Below are positions 7,670 to 16,029 of a stretch of DNA of 64,000 nt, in pieces. The notes under the pieces are model-generated. The model made no database searches. It saw only the letters and a list, made by a program, of their open reading frames with translations, and was not told where the DNA came from. Every line of letters begins with the position of its first letter. Position 1 is the first letter of the stretch. A program made the position numbers and the translations under genes. Origin of the DNA: Aeromicrobium phragmitis (GTDB lineage Bacteria; Actinomycetota; Actinomycetes; Propionibacteriales; Nocardioidaceae); assembly GCF_003674095.1 (NCBI RefSeq), contig NZ_RDBF01000001.1, positions 186,001-250,000 on the forward strand, in the 5' to 3' direction.

Positions 7670-9306
7670 CAGTCCTCCGCCTCGAAGCCCACGATCGTCC
7701 AGTCCACGGGAGCGAATGTACTGGGACCGAAGTTCCGGACCGCAGGGTCCACGATCATCACCTCGGGCACCGGAGCCAGCGGGATGATCGAGGCCTGCTC
7801 CGCGGCAGCAGCGTCGGCCGCGCTCACGACCTCGAGGAAGCGATCGTCGTTCAGTTCCGCGCGCGCAGCCTCGAACGCCCGCGTCACGGGTTCGGTGGCG
7901 ATCCCGGTGAAGTTGCGGTTGGAGTCGGCCGGCGTCAACCGTGCGGTGGCCGCTTCGAGCGGAAAGGCCGAACCTTCCCAGGTGAATCCGACGATGTCGA
8001 AGGCGAGGGCGACGACCACGGACTCCTGGAAGTCCTCGGCCGGCACCTCCTCGACCCGCACCGCGATGCCGACCTCGGACAGCTGGTCGGCGACGAGCTC
8101 CGCGCGGCGGGCGGCAGCGTCCGCGCCGGCAGGTACGGGGAAGCGCAACTCGAGACGCTGGCCGTCGCGCACGCGGACACCGTCGTCGCCCTCGGTCCAT
8201 CCGGCGCCCTCGAGCAACTCGCCGGCCCGGGCCGTATCGCGCTCGGGCGCGGCGGACTCGTCGCCGCGCTGGCCGGGGAGCAGTACGACCGAATCCATGG
8301 CTTCGGTCGCCCCCTGTGACGCCTCGGCCATCGTTTCAGCGATCTCCTCGCGGTCGACCGCGCTTGCAACCGCTTGCCGCACCGCCGCGTCGCTGAGCGG
8401 ACCGCGACCGCCGTTGAGGGTGAGCTGAGCCCACGAGCTGTCGACGGCGTAGCGCCGGTCTGCGTCGTCGACGTCGACGCCGACCGCCCCGTCGGGCAGG
8501 ACCCCGTCGACCTCGTCGGCGGCGTAGGCCTCCGCGAGCACGTTCGGCTCCGCAACACGCCAGACGATCTTCTCGAGCAGCGGCGTTCGCCCCCACCAGC
8601 GCGGATTGCGCGCGAGTTCGATCGTGCCGGTCGCGCGGTCGATCCGCTCGACCATGAACGGACCATTGGCGGGAACGGCCGACTCGGCGAAGCCCTCGGC
8701 GAACCGCTGCGGATCGCCGCTCACCGACTGCGGCACCGGCGGATACACGGCGGCGGGCCAGTCCGCGGTGGGGCGAGAGAAGACCACCTGGTAGCTCGAG
8801 GCATCGGCGCCCGGGCGAACTTCCTGGACGAGGTCGTAGGCCGGGTGCGCGGTGGCCGCGGCCTGCGGGTCGCGAACCGCACCGACGAACGCGGCGAGAT
8901 CGGTGGCGCCGATCGGGGTGCCGTCCTGCCACACTGCGTCGGGATTGAGCCGCACCTCGACGGTGAGCGGGTCCTCCGAGACGACCTCGACCGACTCGGC
9001 GTAGTCCGGGTCGGTCGTCCAGCCGCCATCGTCGGTGGGGCGGACCGCTGACCCGAGGGTGGGCGCGAGGAGGTCCGCTGCCGTGTCGGTCGCGGCGCCG
9101 GTCGTGGTCCAGGGATTGAACGAGGTGGGCCACCCGGCCGCGGCGAGCGTGAGCGTGCCACCGTCGCGGAGGTCGGCCGCGTCAGCGCCGCGTAGATCGG
9201 AGAACTGGACGCCGTCCGGGCGCGGGACCGGCTCGGGGCTCGGCGTGCTGCAACCGGCCGCGAGGAGGACCGCGGCGAGAAGGAGGGGGAGCGAACGCTT
9301 GACCAT
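7669..9306 (-). CDS. ABC-transporter substrate-binding lipoprotein (SBP_bac_5 family)
   Basis: 545 aa. The signal peptide MVKRSLPLLLAAVLLAAGC ends in a lipobox cysteine, so the protein should be anchored outside the membrane. The body is a family-5 solute-binding protein (GGTLTLAAAGWPTSFNPW, LNPDAVWQDGTPIGATDLAAFV, QAVASAVDREEIAE), the class that binds peptides, nickel chelates or siderophore-like ligands. No permease or ATPase is adjacent. Coupling to a siderophore-interacting protein suggests a metal-chelate ligand (inference). It starts 57 bp after the rplI stop, just beyond that operon's terminator. Confidence 0.85.
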   Translation of the reverse strand: MVKRSLPLLLAAVLLAAGCSTPSPEPVPRPDGVQFSDLRGADAADLRDGGTLTLAAAGWPTSFNPWTTTGAATDTAADLLAPTLGSAVRPTDDGGWTTDPDYAESVEVVSEDPLTVEVRLNPDAVWQDGTPIGATDLAAFVGAVRDPQAAATAHPAYDLVQEVRPGADASSYQVVFSRPTADWPAAVYPPVPQSVSGDPQRFAEGFAESAVPANGPFMVERIDRATGTIELARNPRWWGRTPLLEKIVWRVAEPNVLAEAYAADEVDGVLPDGAVGVDVDDADRRYAVDSSWAQLTLNGGRGPLSDAAVRQAVASAVDREEIAETMAEASQGATEAMDSVVLLPGQRGDESAAPERDTARAGELLEGAGWTEGDDGVRVRDGQRLELRFPVPAGADAAARRAELVADQLSEVGIAVRVEEVPAEDFQESVVVALAFDIVGFTWEGSAFPLEAATARLTPADSNRNFTGIATEPVTRAFEAARAELNDDRFLEVVSAADAAAAEQASIIPLAPVPEVMIVDPAVRNFGPSTFAPVDWTIVGFEAED

Positions 9307-9319
9307 GAGCGGAAATGAC

Positions 9320-9358
9320 GACGCCGCCGTGACCTCAGCGGGAGGTCACGGCGGCGTC
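9320..9358 (-). terminator. Intrinsic terminator-like hairpin after rplI
   Basis: Perfect 17-bp GC-rich stem (arms 9320-9336 and 9342-9358) with a 5-nt loop, starting 5 nt after the rplI stop. On the minus strand it is followed by a short T-containing run (GTCATTTCC). It closes the rpsF-ssb-rpsR-rplI operon. Confidence 0.8.
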
Positions 9359-9363
9359 ACATG

Positions 9364-9810
9364 TCACTTGGCGGCGACGACGTTCAGCGTGACGGTCGCG
9401 GACACCTCGGGGTGAACGCGGACCGTGACCTGATGCGTGCCGAGCGACTTGATCGGATTGCCGACATCGATACGACGCTTGTCGACCGGTGCGCCGGCGG
9501 CGTCCATGGCCGCGGCGATGTCGGACACCGTGACGGCGCCGAAGAGCCGACCGCCCTCACCGGCGTTGACCTGGACGGTGATCGGCTTGGCCTCGAGCGT
9601 GGACTTGATGCCACGCGCGGTCTCGAGGTCATGCACGGCGCGCGCCTCGCGGGCGGCCTTGATCGACTCGACCTGCTTGGCAGCGCCCTTGGTCCAGACG
9701 ATGGCGTAGTTGCGCGGCAGCAGGAAGTTGCGGGCGTACCCGCCCTTGACCTCGACGATGTCGCCGGGGGCCCCGAGGTTGCTGACCTCGTGCGTGAGAA
9801 TGAGCTTCAT
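9364..9810 (-). CDS. rplI: 50S ribosomal protein L9
   Basis: 148 aa, the usual length for L9. The N-terminal RNA-binding domain [33 protein letters not shown] is strongly conserved, followed by the long connecting helix and the C-terminal domain ([20 protein letters not shown]). L9 binds 23S rRNA at the base of the L1 stalk. It is the last gene of the operon, 16 bp after rpsR, and is followed at once by a strong hairpin. Confidence 0.98.
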   Translation of the reverse strand: MKLILTHEVSNLGAPGDIVEVKGGYARNFLLPRNYAIVWTKGAAKQVESIKAAREARAVHDLETARGIKSTLEAKPITVQVNAGEGGRLFGAVTVSDIAAAMDAAGAPVDKRRIDVGNPIKSLGTHQVTVRVHPEVSATVTLNVVAAK

Positions 9811-9826
9811 CTCGCTACTCCTTCGC

Positions 9827-10063
9827 TCAGCGACCGCTGGACGTGTAGGGCAGGAGAGCCATCTCGCGGGCGTTCTTGATGGCCTTGGCGATCTGACGCT
9901 GCTCCTGGACGGAGACACCGGTGACGCGGCGCGCGCGGATCTTGCCGCGGTCCGAGATGAACTTGCGCAGCAGCGCGGTGTCCTTGTAATCGATGGTGGT
10001 GACGCCGGCGGCCGCGAGCGGGTTGCTCTTCTTCTTCGGCTTCCGGACAACTGGCTTAGCCAT
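9827..10063 (-). CDS. rpsR: 30S ribosomal protein S18 (cysteine-free form)
   Basis: 78 aa. [25 protein letters not shown] and the end [14 protein letters not shown] are diagnostic of S18, which pairs with S6 on the 30S platform. The N-terminus ([18 protein letters not shown]) has no zinc-binding cysteines; the whole protein has none. Many actinobacteria have a CxxC S18 at this locus and a cysteine-free paralogue elsewhere, so here the zinc-independent form occupies the main operon. Confidence 0.97.
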   Translation of the reverse strand: MAKPVVRKPKKKSNPLAAAGVTTIDYKDTALLRKFISDRGKIRARRVTGVSVQEQRQIAKAIKNAREMALLPYTSSGR

Positions 10064-10099
10064 GATGCTCCTGAAATGAACTGATCTGAGAGTGAGGGA

Positions 10100-10633
10100 T
10101 TAGAAGGGGGGCTCGTCGGTGGCTTGGCCACCGCCCCACGCGTCAGCTCCACCCTGCTGGCCGGGCTGCGTGGCCCACGGGTTGGCCTGGCCGCCGCCCT
10201 GCTGGGGCGCGCCGCCGAAACCACCCTGGCCGCCGCCTCCGCTGAAGCCGCCGCCGGCGTTGTCCGAGCGCTGCGTGCGCTGGACCTGCGCCGTGGCGTA
10301 GCGCAGCGACGGGCCGACCTCGTCGACGTTGATCTCGACGCTCGTACCGCGTGAGCCGTCCTGGCGCTCGAAGTTGCGGATCCGCAACGCGCCGGTGACG
10401 ATCACCCGCTGGCCCTTCTGCAGCGACCCCGCGACGTTCTCACCGAGCTGACGCCAAGCGGCGCAGCGGATGAACAGCGCGTCGCCGTCCTTCCACTCGT
10501 TGCTCTGACGGTCGAAGACGCGAGGTGTCGAGGCCACGGTGAAGTTGGCGACGGCAGCTCCCGACGGGGTGAACTTGAGTTCGGGGTCGTCGGTGAGGTT
10601 GCCGATGACGGTGATGACGGTTTCGCCAGCCAT
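10100..10633 (-). CDS. ssb: Single-stranded DNA-binding protein
   Basis: 177 aa. An OB-fold domain ([45 protein letters not shown]) is followed by a glycine/glutamine-rich linker and the acidic tip DEPPF that recruits partner proteins. SSB coats single-stranded DNA in replication and repair. I chose the ATG at 10633 (MAGETVITV); an upstream in-frame start would add MCP. It sits between rpsF and rpsR, the standard bacterial order. Confidence 0.97.
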   Translation of the reverse strand: MAGETVITVIGNLTDDPELKFTPSGAAVANFTVASTPRVFDRQSNEWKDGDALFIRCAAWRQLGENVAGSLQKGQRVIVTGALRIRNFERQDGSRGTSVEINVDEVGPSLRYATAQVQRTQRSDNAGGGFSGGGGQGGFGGAPQQGGGQANPWATQPGQQGGADAWGGGQATDEPPF

Positions 10634-10730
10634 GGGGCACAAGCCTTTCGCAGGAAGTGGTGTCTGACTCCAGTGAACCGCACGGTGATGACGATCGGTA
10701 CCCGATCATCCACACGGGCGGCTCAGCCGG

Positions 10731-11027
10731 TCACTTGGCGTCGGGACGCGTGACCTTGATGCGGACGACCGACTCGTTCAGCGAGAGCTGACGGTCGAGC
10801 TCCTTGACCGTGGCCGGCTCGGCGGTGAGGTCGACGACGGCGTAGATGCCCTCGGACTTCTTGTTGATCTCGTAGGCGAGACGGCGACGGCCCCAGATAT
10901 CGACATTGTCCACGGATCCACCGTCCTGGCGGACCACGTTGAGGTAGGTGTCGAGGCTGGGAGCGACGGTGCGCTCATCCAGTTCGGCGTCAAGGATGAC
11001 CATGACTTCGTACTTGCGCAGTGCCAC
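10731..11027 (-). CDS. rpsF: 30S ribosomal protein S6
   Basis: 98 aa, beginning [19 protein letters not shown] and containing [22 protein letters not shown], the conserved S6 core. It starts with GTG preceded by AAGGAG. S6 binds S18 and 16S rRNA in the small subunit. It is the first gene of the operon; its promoter should lie in the 242-bp region before the LysR-type gene. Confidence 0.97.
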   Translation of the reverse strand: MALRKYEVMVILDAELDERTVAPSLDTYLNVVRQDGGSVDNVDIWGRRRLAYEINKKSEGIYAVVDLTAEPATVKELDRQLSLNESVVRIKVTRPDAK

Positions 11028-11269
11028 TGCGGGGTCTCCTTCGGTCTAAGCGGTTGCGGGCCTTCCGCAACAGGAGAGTCGTCGCCCTCGGTGGGCAACC
11101 CCCTGAGTCTAGCCGATGACCCGAATCCCCCGCCAATCCCCGCAATCCCGCCCGCGGATGGCGACACTTCGCCCCGCTTCCGCGAAGCGAATGTGCGCGA
11201 GTAGCCCAGAATGCGGGGGAGGCTGACCATGAGCCAGTCTGACGTGGAGAATCTGGGAAGAGGACGAAT

Positions 11270-12181
11270 GTGATCGAACGACGCCACATCGAGGTGTTCT
11301 TGGCCATCGTCGACGCCGGGTCGATGTCACGGGCGGCGGACGAGATGAGGGTCAGTCAGCCGTCAATCTCACAAGCGGTCGCCTCGCTCGAACGCCAACT
11401 CGGCGCCAAAGTCTTCAAGCGCACCAGCACCGGGGCGGCTCTCACCGAGATCGGTTCCCGACTGGTCGAACCTGCGCGCGCCATCATGGACAACTTTGAT
11501 GCCGTCGCCCGCACCGGCTCGACCGGCTCCTCAGAGAGAGCTCGGCTCAACATCACGATGCCCTCGATTCTGGCTCGTCATCCGGGCATTGCCGTCATTA
11601 GTGAATTCATCCGCCGCCACCAAGACGTGACGGTTCGGGTAAACGATCAGACCAGCGTGGGCGGGGTTTGGGAGGACGTCGTCCGCGCGAAGTCCGAGAT
11701 CGGGTTCACCACCACGCCCGAAGACGCCTCCGTCGTGACCGTCCCTCTCGGACACCATCGGATCAAGGTTGCGTTCCCGCCCAATGACGCCCCCCCGAAC
11801 GACGAGCCTCTCACCCGACAGGAGCTTTCGGCCCTCACCGTCGTCACCGGATTGCCAAAGGGGGCGTACACCCGCCGAATCCTCGGGCGCGCCCTCGCCG
11901 ACCGCGAGTTGTTCCTTCGCCAAGTCGTCGAAACGTCACACCGTCACACCGTCGAGGACTTCGTCCTGGCCGGTGTCGGGCCGGCTCTGATGATCGCGCC
12001 GGAGGCCGATGTCCTCGCCCAGCGAGGAGCAGTGGTCCGCGAGATTTCGCCGCCCATAGACCGCCCGTTCTTCCTCATCCACTCCAAACGGCGGTTGTCA
12101 CCCGCCGCCGAGCACTTCGTGGCGGTTTGCCGCCAGGTCTGCCAGGCAGAAGAGCTCGGAAGCATCCCGTCGGACCGATAA
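11270..12181 (+). CDS. LysR-family transcriptional regulator
   Basis: 303 aa. The N-terminal winged helix-turn-helix (MIERRHIEVFLAIVDAGSMSRAADEMRVSQPSISQAVASLERQL) is classic LysR, followed by a substrate-binding-like effector domain. It starts with GTG after GGAAGAGGAC. It reads in the same direction as the transport/CoA operon that begins 93 bp downstream. A dyad lies in that gap, so it probably regulates that operon in response to its substrate (inference). Confidence 0.92.
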   Translation: MIERRHIEVFLAIVDAGSMSRAADEMRVSQPSISQAVASLERQLGAKVFKRTSTGAALTEIGSRLVEPARAIMDNFDAVARTGSTGSSERARLNITMPSILARHPGIAVISEFIRRHQDVTVRVNDQTSVGGVWEDVVRAKSEIGFTTTPEDASVVTVPLGHHRIKVAFPPNDAPPNDEPLTRQELSALTVVTGLPKGAYTRRILGRALADRELFLRQVVETSHRHTVEDFVLAGVGPALMIAPEADVLAQRGAVVREISPPIDRPFFLIHSKRRLSPAAEHFVAVCRQVCQAEELGSIPSDR

Positions 12182-12207
12182 GGAGGTGCCCGCCTTCAGG
12201 CCACCAG

Positions 12208-12230
12208 GCCATAAGTGCAGCCTATATGGC
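12208..12230. promoter_or_regulatory. LysR-type dyad GCCATA-N11-TATGGC
   Basis: Perfect 6-bp inverted repeat with an 11-bp spacer, placed between the LysR-family gene and the first permease gene it probably controls. The A/T-rich inner half-sites and spacing suit LysR-family boxes. Confidence 0.5.
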
Positions 12231-12274
12231 GATAGTCACATTCGTGGTCCCGCGGACGTCGCGCCACTGGCAGC

Positions 12275-13324
12275 ATGCTCTTCATGTCCAAGGTTCTCGG
12301 CGAAGAGCGCGGTGCGCAGACCGACGCGCCTGACGCCGTGAAACCTGCAACCGCGAAGCCCGGGTTGCGTACGGTGCGTCACGCCGCCCATATCGGACGG
12401 GGCGTAGTGGGCGCCGCTGGCACCGTCCTCGCAGTCAGTGTCGTCACGTTCGGCCTCATGCAACTCGCCTCAGGCGACGCGGCCGACGCGATCGCCGGGG
12501 AGAGCGCCTCGGCGGCAGACGTCGAACGGGTCCGCGACCAGCTGGGGCTGGATCGGTCCGTCTTCGTGCAGTTCGGTGACTGGGCCGCCGGAGCCCTGCA
12601 AGGCGACCTCGGCACATCGTGGACGACGGGCCGGCCCGTGACCGCCCTGCTGCTGGAGGCCGCTCCCGCGACCTTCTCGATCACCGCGCTCGCGCTGATC
12701 CTCGCCGGCGTGGTCGGCGTCGCTCTCGGGTCACTCGCTGGCATGAGGCGCGACACCCTCACCGACCGCGCGATCTCAGTGGTCAGCTCCTTGAGCATCG
12801 CGACCCCGAACTACTGGGTCGGGCTCGTGCTCGTGTCCGTCTTCGCGCTGTCGTGGTCGATCTTCCCCGCGACGGGCTACGCCCCGTTGAGCAGCGGCTT
12901 GGGCACCTGGCTGTCGTTCCTCGCCCTGCCGGCGATCGCCCTCGGCCTCGACACGATGGCCGAGACCACCCGGCAGACCCGTGGCGGTGTGGTCGACGTG
13001 ATGCGTCAGCCCTATGTCGTGGCGGCCCGTGCACGGGGCGCCAGCGGCGGGAATCTGTTCCGTCGTCACGTCGCCCGCAATGCCGCGATCCCCGTCGTCA
13101 CGGTCTTCGGATTGCAGGCCGCGCGGCTTCTCGGCGGCGTCGTGGTGATCGAGACCGTGTTCGCCATCCCCGGACTCGGGATGCTCGCGGTCGAAGCCGT
13201 GTTGCGGCGGGATCTACCGGTCATCCAGGGCTACGTGGTGCTGTGTGCCGTTCTCATCGTGTTGATCAACCTGTGTGTCGACGCGTGTTACCGGTGGATC
13301 GATCCGAAAACGAGGGCGTCATGA
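12275..13324 (+). CDS. Peptide-type ABC transporter permease (DppB/OppB family)
   Basis: 349 aa with about six membrane helices. The first helix (GTVLAVSVVTFGLMQLASGD) and the loop EAAPATFSITALALILAGVVGV are typical of DppB; the EAA-type coupling loop is RQPYVVAARARGASGGNLFRRHVARNA. It carries an unusual N-terminal extension of about 35 residues. It forms the channel with the next gene, whose ATG overlaps its stop by 4 bp. An alternative start is the ATG at 12284 (MSKVLG). Confidence 0.9.
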   Translation: MLFMSKVLGEERGAQTDAPDAVKPATAKPGLRTVRHAAHIGRGVVGAAGTVLAVSVVTFGLMQLASGDAADAIAGESASAADVERVRDQLGLDRSVFVQFGDWAAGALQGDLGTSWTTGRPVTALLLEAAPATFSITALALILAGVVGVALGSLAGMRRDTLTDRAISVVSSLSIATPNYWVGLVLVSVFALSWSIFPATGYAPLSSGLGTWLSFLALPAIALGLDTMAETTRQTRGGVVDVMRQPYVVAARARGASGGNLFRRHVARNAAIPVVTVFGLQAARLLGGVVVIETVFAIPGLGMLAVEAVLRRDLPVIQGYVVLCAVLIVLINLCVDACYRWIDPKTRAS

Positions 13325-14187
13325 GAGAGCAGACATCCTCGGCGACGGCCGGCGCGCGGACGCTGCTGCGTTCCCTGCTCAGCACGCCCACGTCGGGCCT
13401 GGCGGTCGCGTACCTCACGGCTCTGATCGTCGTGGCGGCGACAGCCCCCTGGATCAGCCCTCACGATCCCCTCGCCCAGAACCTCGGCAACGCCTTCGCC
13501 GGCCTCAGTCTCGATCATCCTCTTGGCACGGACGAGTTCGGACGCGACGTGTTGAGCCGGCTCGCGCACGCCTGCCAGATCGCGGTCGTCGGGCCGCTCA
13601 TCGCCGTCGCTGTAGCGGTTGGGCTCGGCGTCCCCGCCGGGTTGTGGAGCGGTTACAGCCGTGGCTGGTTCGCCCGCTTCCTTGCTCGCGGGGCCGAAGT
13701 GCTGCTGAGCCTGCCGCCGATCATCGCCGCCATCGCCGTGATCGCCGTGCTCGGTCCCGGGTTGCTCAAAGCCATGGTCGCGATCGGCATCGTCTTCGCG
13801 CCCCGGCTCTTCCGGGTGGTGCGCGGTGCGACCCTCGCGGTTGCCAACGAGACCTACATCGCCTCGGCCCACTCCATCGGCGCGTCTCGATCGCGCATCC
13901 TGTGGGGGCACTGCCTGCCCAATGTGATGGCGCCGTTGCTCGTCCAGGTGACACTGATGCTCGGGTTCGCGCTGCTGGCCGAGTCGAGCCTCAGTTTCCT
14001 CGGGCTCGGCGTCCAGCTTCCCGAGGCCAGCTGGGGATCCATGCTCCGCTCGGCATCACAGCACCAGTTCCAGGCGCCGTACGCCGTGGTGGCACCAGGG
14101 GTGGCGCTGACCCTCACCATCTTGGCGTTCAACACGGTCGGCGACGGCATACGCGACGCCCTGGCGAGTCGAGGAGGAGAGCGATGA
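13321..14187 (+). CDS. Peptide-type ABC transporter permease (DppC/OppC family)
   Basis: 288 aa. HDPLAQNLGNAF...HPLGTDEFGRDVLSRL is the DppC N-terminal signature, followed by five or six helices and the coupling loop NETYIASAHSIGASRSRILWGHCLPN. It is the second half of the importer channel. ATGA overlaps join it to the DppB-like gene before it and to the ATPase gene after it, so all are translated as a unit. Confidence 0.92.
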   Translation: MREQTSSATAGARTLLRSLLSTPTSGLAVAYLTALIVVAATAPWISPHDPLAQNLGNAFAGLSLDHPLGTDEFGRDVLSRLAHACQIAVVGPLIAVAVAVGLGVPAGLWSGYSRGWFARFLARGAEVLLSLPPIIAAIAVIAVLGPGLLKAMVAIGIVFAPRLFRVVRGATLAVANETYIASAHSIGASRSRILWGHCLPNVMAPLLVQVTLMLGFALLAESSLSFLGLGVQLPEASWGSMLRSASQHQFQAPYAVVAPGVALTLTILAFNTVGDGIRDALASRGGER

Positions 14188-15164
14188 GCCGCGACGTCGT
14201 GGTGAGCGTGGAGGGCCTCACGCTCGAACTCCAAGGACTCCAGCCCGCACTCGTCGAGGACGTCAGCTTCGATGTCGCGAGCGGCGAGACGGTAGCGCTC
14301 ATCGGCGAGTCAGGGTGCGGGAAGACCGTGACGGCGCAAGCGGTACTCGGCCTCCTGCCGCCGCAAGTCCGCGCCGCCTCGGGTCGGATCGTGTTCCAGG
14401 GCACTCCCCTGACACGTGAACTCGCGGCGCGACTGCGGGGCCGTGAGATCGGGGCGGTCTTTCAGAACCCGATGACCAGCCTCGACCCGACGATGAAGGT
14501 GGGTGACCAGATCGCCGAATCCCGTCGCGTCCACTTGAACGAGTCGCGGAGAGTCGCTCGACGACATGCCGTCGAGCTTCTCGAGCTCGTCGGGGTGACC
14601 GAGCCCCAGAAGCGCGCCCGGCAGTTCCCTCACCAGTTCAGCGGGGGGATGCAGCAACGCGCGATGATCGCCGCCGCCATCGCCTGCGAGCCGAAGCTGC
14701 TCATCGCGGACGAGCCAACGACCGCACTCGACGTCACGGTGCAAGCGGAGATCCTCATCCTTCTCGATCGTCTGAAGATCGAGGTCGGCATGGGAATGCT
14801 GCTCGTGACCCACGATCTGGGCGTCGTCGCAGCGGCCGCCGCGCGCGTGGCCGTGATGTACGCCGGTCATGTCGTCGAACAGGGGCGGACCGAGGAGATC
14901 TTCGAGAATCCCGCTCATCCGTACACGCAAGGCCTCCTCGCCAGCGTGCCGGCGGATGCGGAGCCGAGGTCGAGGCTGCGTGTCATCGGGGGTCGCGTGC
15001 CGTCGGCCGGAGACTTTCCCGTCGGATGCAGATTTCAGACCCGCTGTCCCCATGCGGAAGCTGCCTGCGCGCGGGGGCTCGTGCCGGTTCAGGCACTCGA
15101 GACCACCCACGAGGTGCGCTGCATCCTCCACGAGAAGAGCGGGGCGGTGAACACTCATGCGTGA
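14184..15164 (+). CDS. Peptide-type ABC transporter ATP-binding protein (DppD/OppD family)
   Basis: 326 aa. Walker A GESGCGKT, Q-loop FQNPMTSLDP, signature FSGGMQQR, Walker B LLIADEPTTALD and H-loop VTHDLG are all intact. The C-terminal QTRCPHAEAAC segment is the oligopeptide-transporter extension with cysteines, which in this family can hold an Fe-S cluster. It overlaps its neighbours by 4 bp upstream and 8 bp downstream. Confidence 0.92.
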   Translation: MSRDVVVSVEGLTLELQGLQPALVEDVSFDVASGETVALIGESGCGKTVTAQAVLGLLPPQVRAASGRIVFQGTPLTRELAARLRGREIGAVFQNPMTSLDPTMKVGDQIAESRRVHLNESRRVARRHAVELLELVGVTEPQKRARQFPHQFSGGMQQRAMIAAAIACEPKLLIADEPTTALDVTVQAEILILLDRLKIEVGMGMLLVTHDLGVVAAAAARVAVMYAGHVVEQGRTEEIFENPAHPYTQGLLASVPADAEPRSRLRVIGGRVPSAGDFPVGCRFQTRCPHAEAACARGLVPVQALETTHEVRCILHEKSGAVNTHA

Positions 15165-16029
15165 ACCGAAGGCCGATCCGGTGCTCGTGGACATCTGCGC
15201 GGTGACGAAGCGTTACGCGCATCATGTCGGAACAGCTCGGGGCGGCCGGTCCTCGATTCTCGCCGTCGCCGATCTCAGTCTGTCGGTGCGCCAGGGCCGC
15301 ACGCTCGGCATCGTCGGGGAGTCCGGCTCTGGGAAGTCGACGCTAGGGCGGCTGATCAGCCGCCTCGAGACGCCTGACTCGGGCTCGATCATCTTCGACG
15401 GTCGCGACGTGTCGACGATCCGCGGCCGAGAACTGCGAGAGTTCCGCCGGCAGGTTCAAACCGTCTTCCAGGATCCGTACTCTTCACTGGACCCCACGAA
15501 GACTGTCGGTCACGCCATCGCCGAACCACTTCATGTCCACCGCGAGGCAAGGAGCTCCTCGCAACGGCGTGCTCGGGCGATCGAGCTCGCCGAGCGGGTC
15601 GGGCTCCCTCGGGCCATCATCGACCGCTTCCCGACCCAGCTGTCCGGCGGTCAGCGGCAGCGTGTCGCGATCGCCCGCGCGCTGGCGTTGGGCCCACGGC
15701 TGGTGGTGGCCGACGAACCGACGTCGGCACTGGATCTCAGCACCCGATCGGAGATCCTCAACCTTCTCGTCGAGCTGCAAGACACCGAGGACATGACACT
15801 CGTCCTCATCTCCCACGACTTCGCCTCCATCCGCCATGTGGCGCACGACGTCGCGGTGATGCACCACGGCCGGCTCGTGGAAGTCGGCAGTGCCGCGCAC
15901 ATCACCGAAACCCCTACTCACCCGTACACCCAGGCCCTGCTGTCCGCCGTCCTTCCTCCGCACCCCCGAGTGGCACGCGAGAAGCTCACCATGCGAGCGG
16001 CAGGCCCGTCCCCGACGGAGGCGCCGTGA
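15157..16029 (+). CDS. Peptide-type ABC transporter ATP-binding protein (DppF/OppF family)
   Basis: 290 aa. Walker A GESGSGKST, Q-loop FQDPYSSLDP, signature LSGGQRQR, Walker B LVVADEPTSALD and H-loop ISHDF are intact. It pairs with the preceding ATPase to power the importer. The C-terminal zinc/Fe-S-like extension seen in the other ATPase is short here. It overlaps the preceding gene by 8 bp and the crotonase gene by 4 bp, which ties transport directly to CoA metabolism. Confidence 0.92.
   Translation: MREPKADPVLVDICAVTKRYAHHVGTARGGRSSILAVADLSLSVRQGRTLGIVGESGSGKSTLGRLISRLETPDSGSIIFDGRDVSTIRGRELREFRRQVQTVFQDPYSSLDPTKTVGHAIAEPLHVHREARSSSQRRARAIELAERVGLPRAIIDRFPTQLSGGQRQRVAIARALALGPRLVVADEPTSALDLSTRSEILNLLVELQDTEDMTLVLISHDFASIRHVAHDVAVMHHGRLVEVGSAAHITETPTHPYTQALLSAVLPPHPRVAREKLTMRAAGPSPTEAP

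Noticed and set aside
11028-11269. Extra gene or riboswitch between rpsF and the LysR gene
   Set aside because: Frames here are short and lack homology features; no conserved RNA motif or tRNA T-loop was seen. It probably holds the two promoters only.
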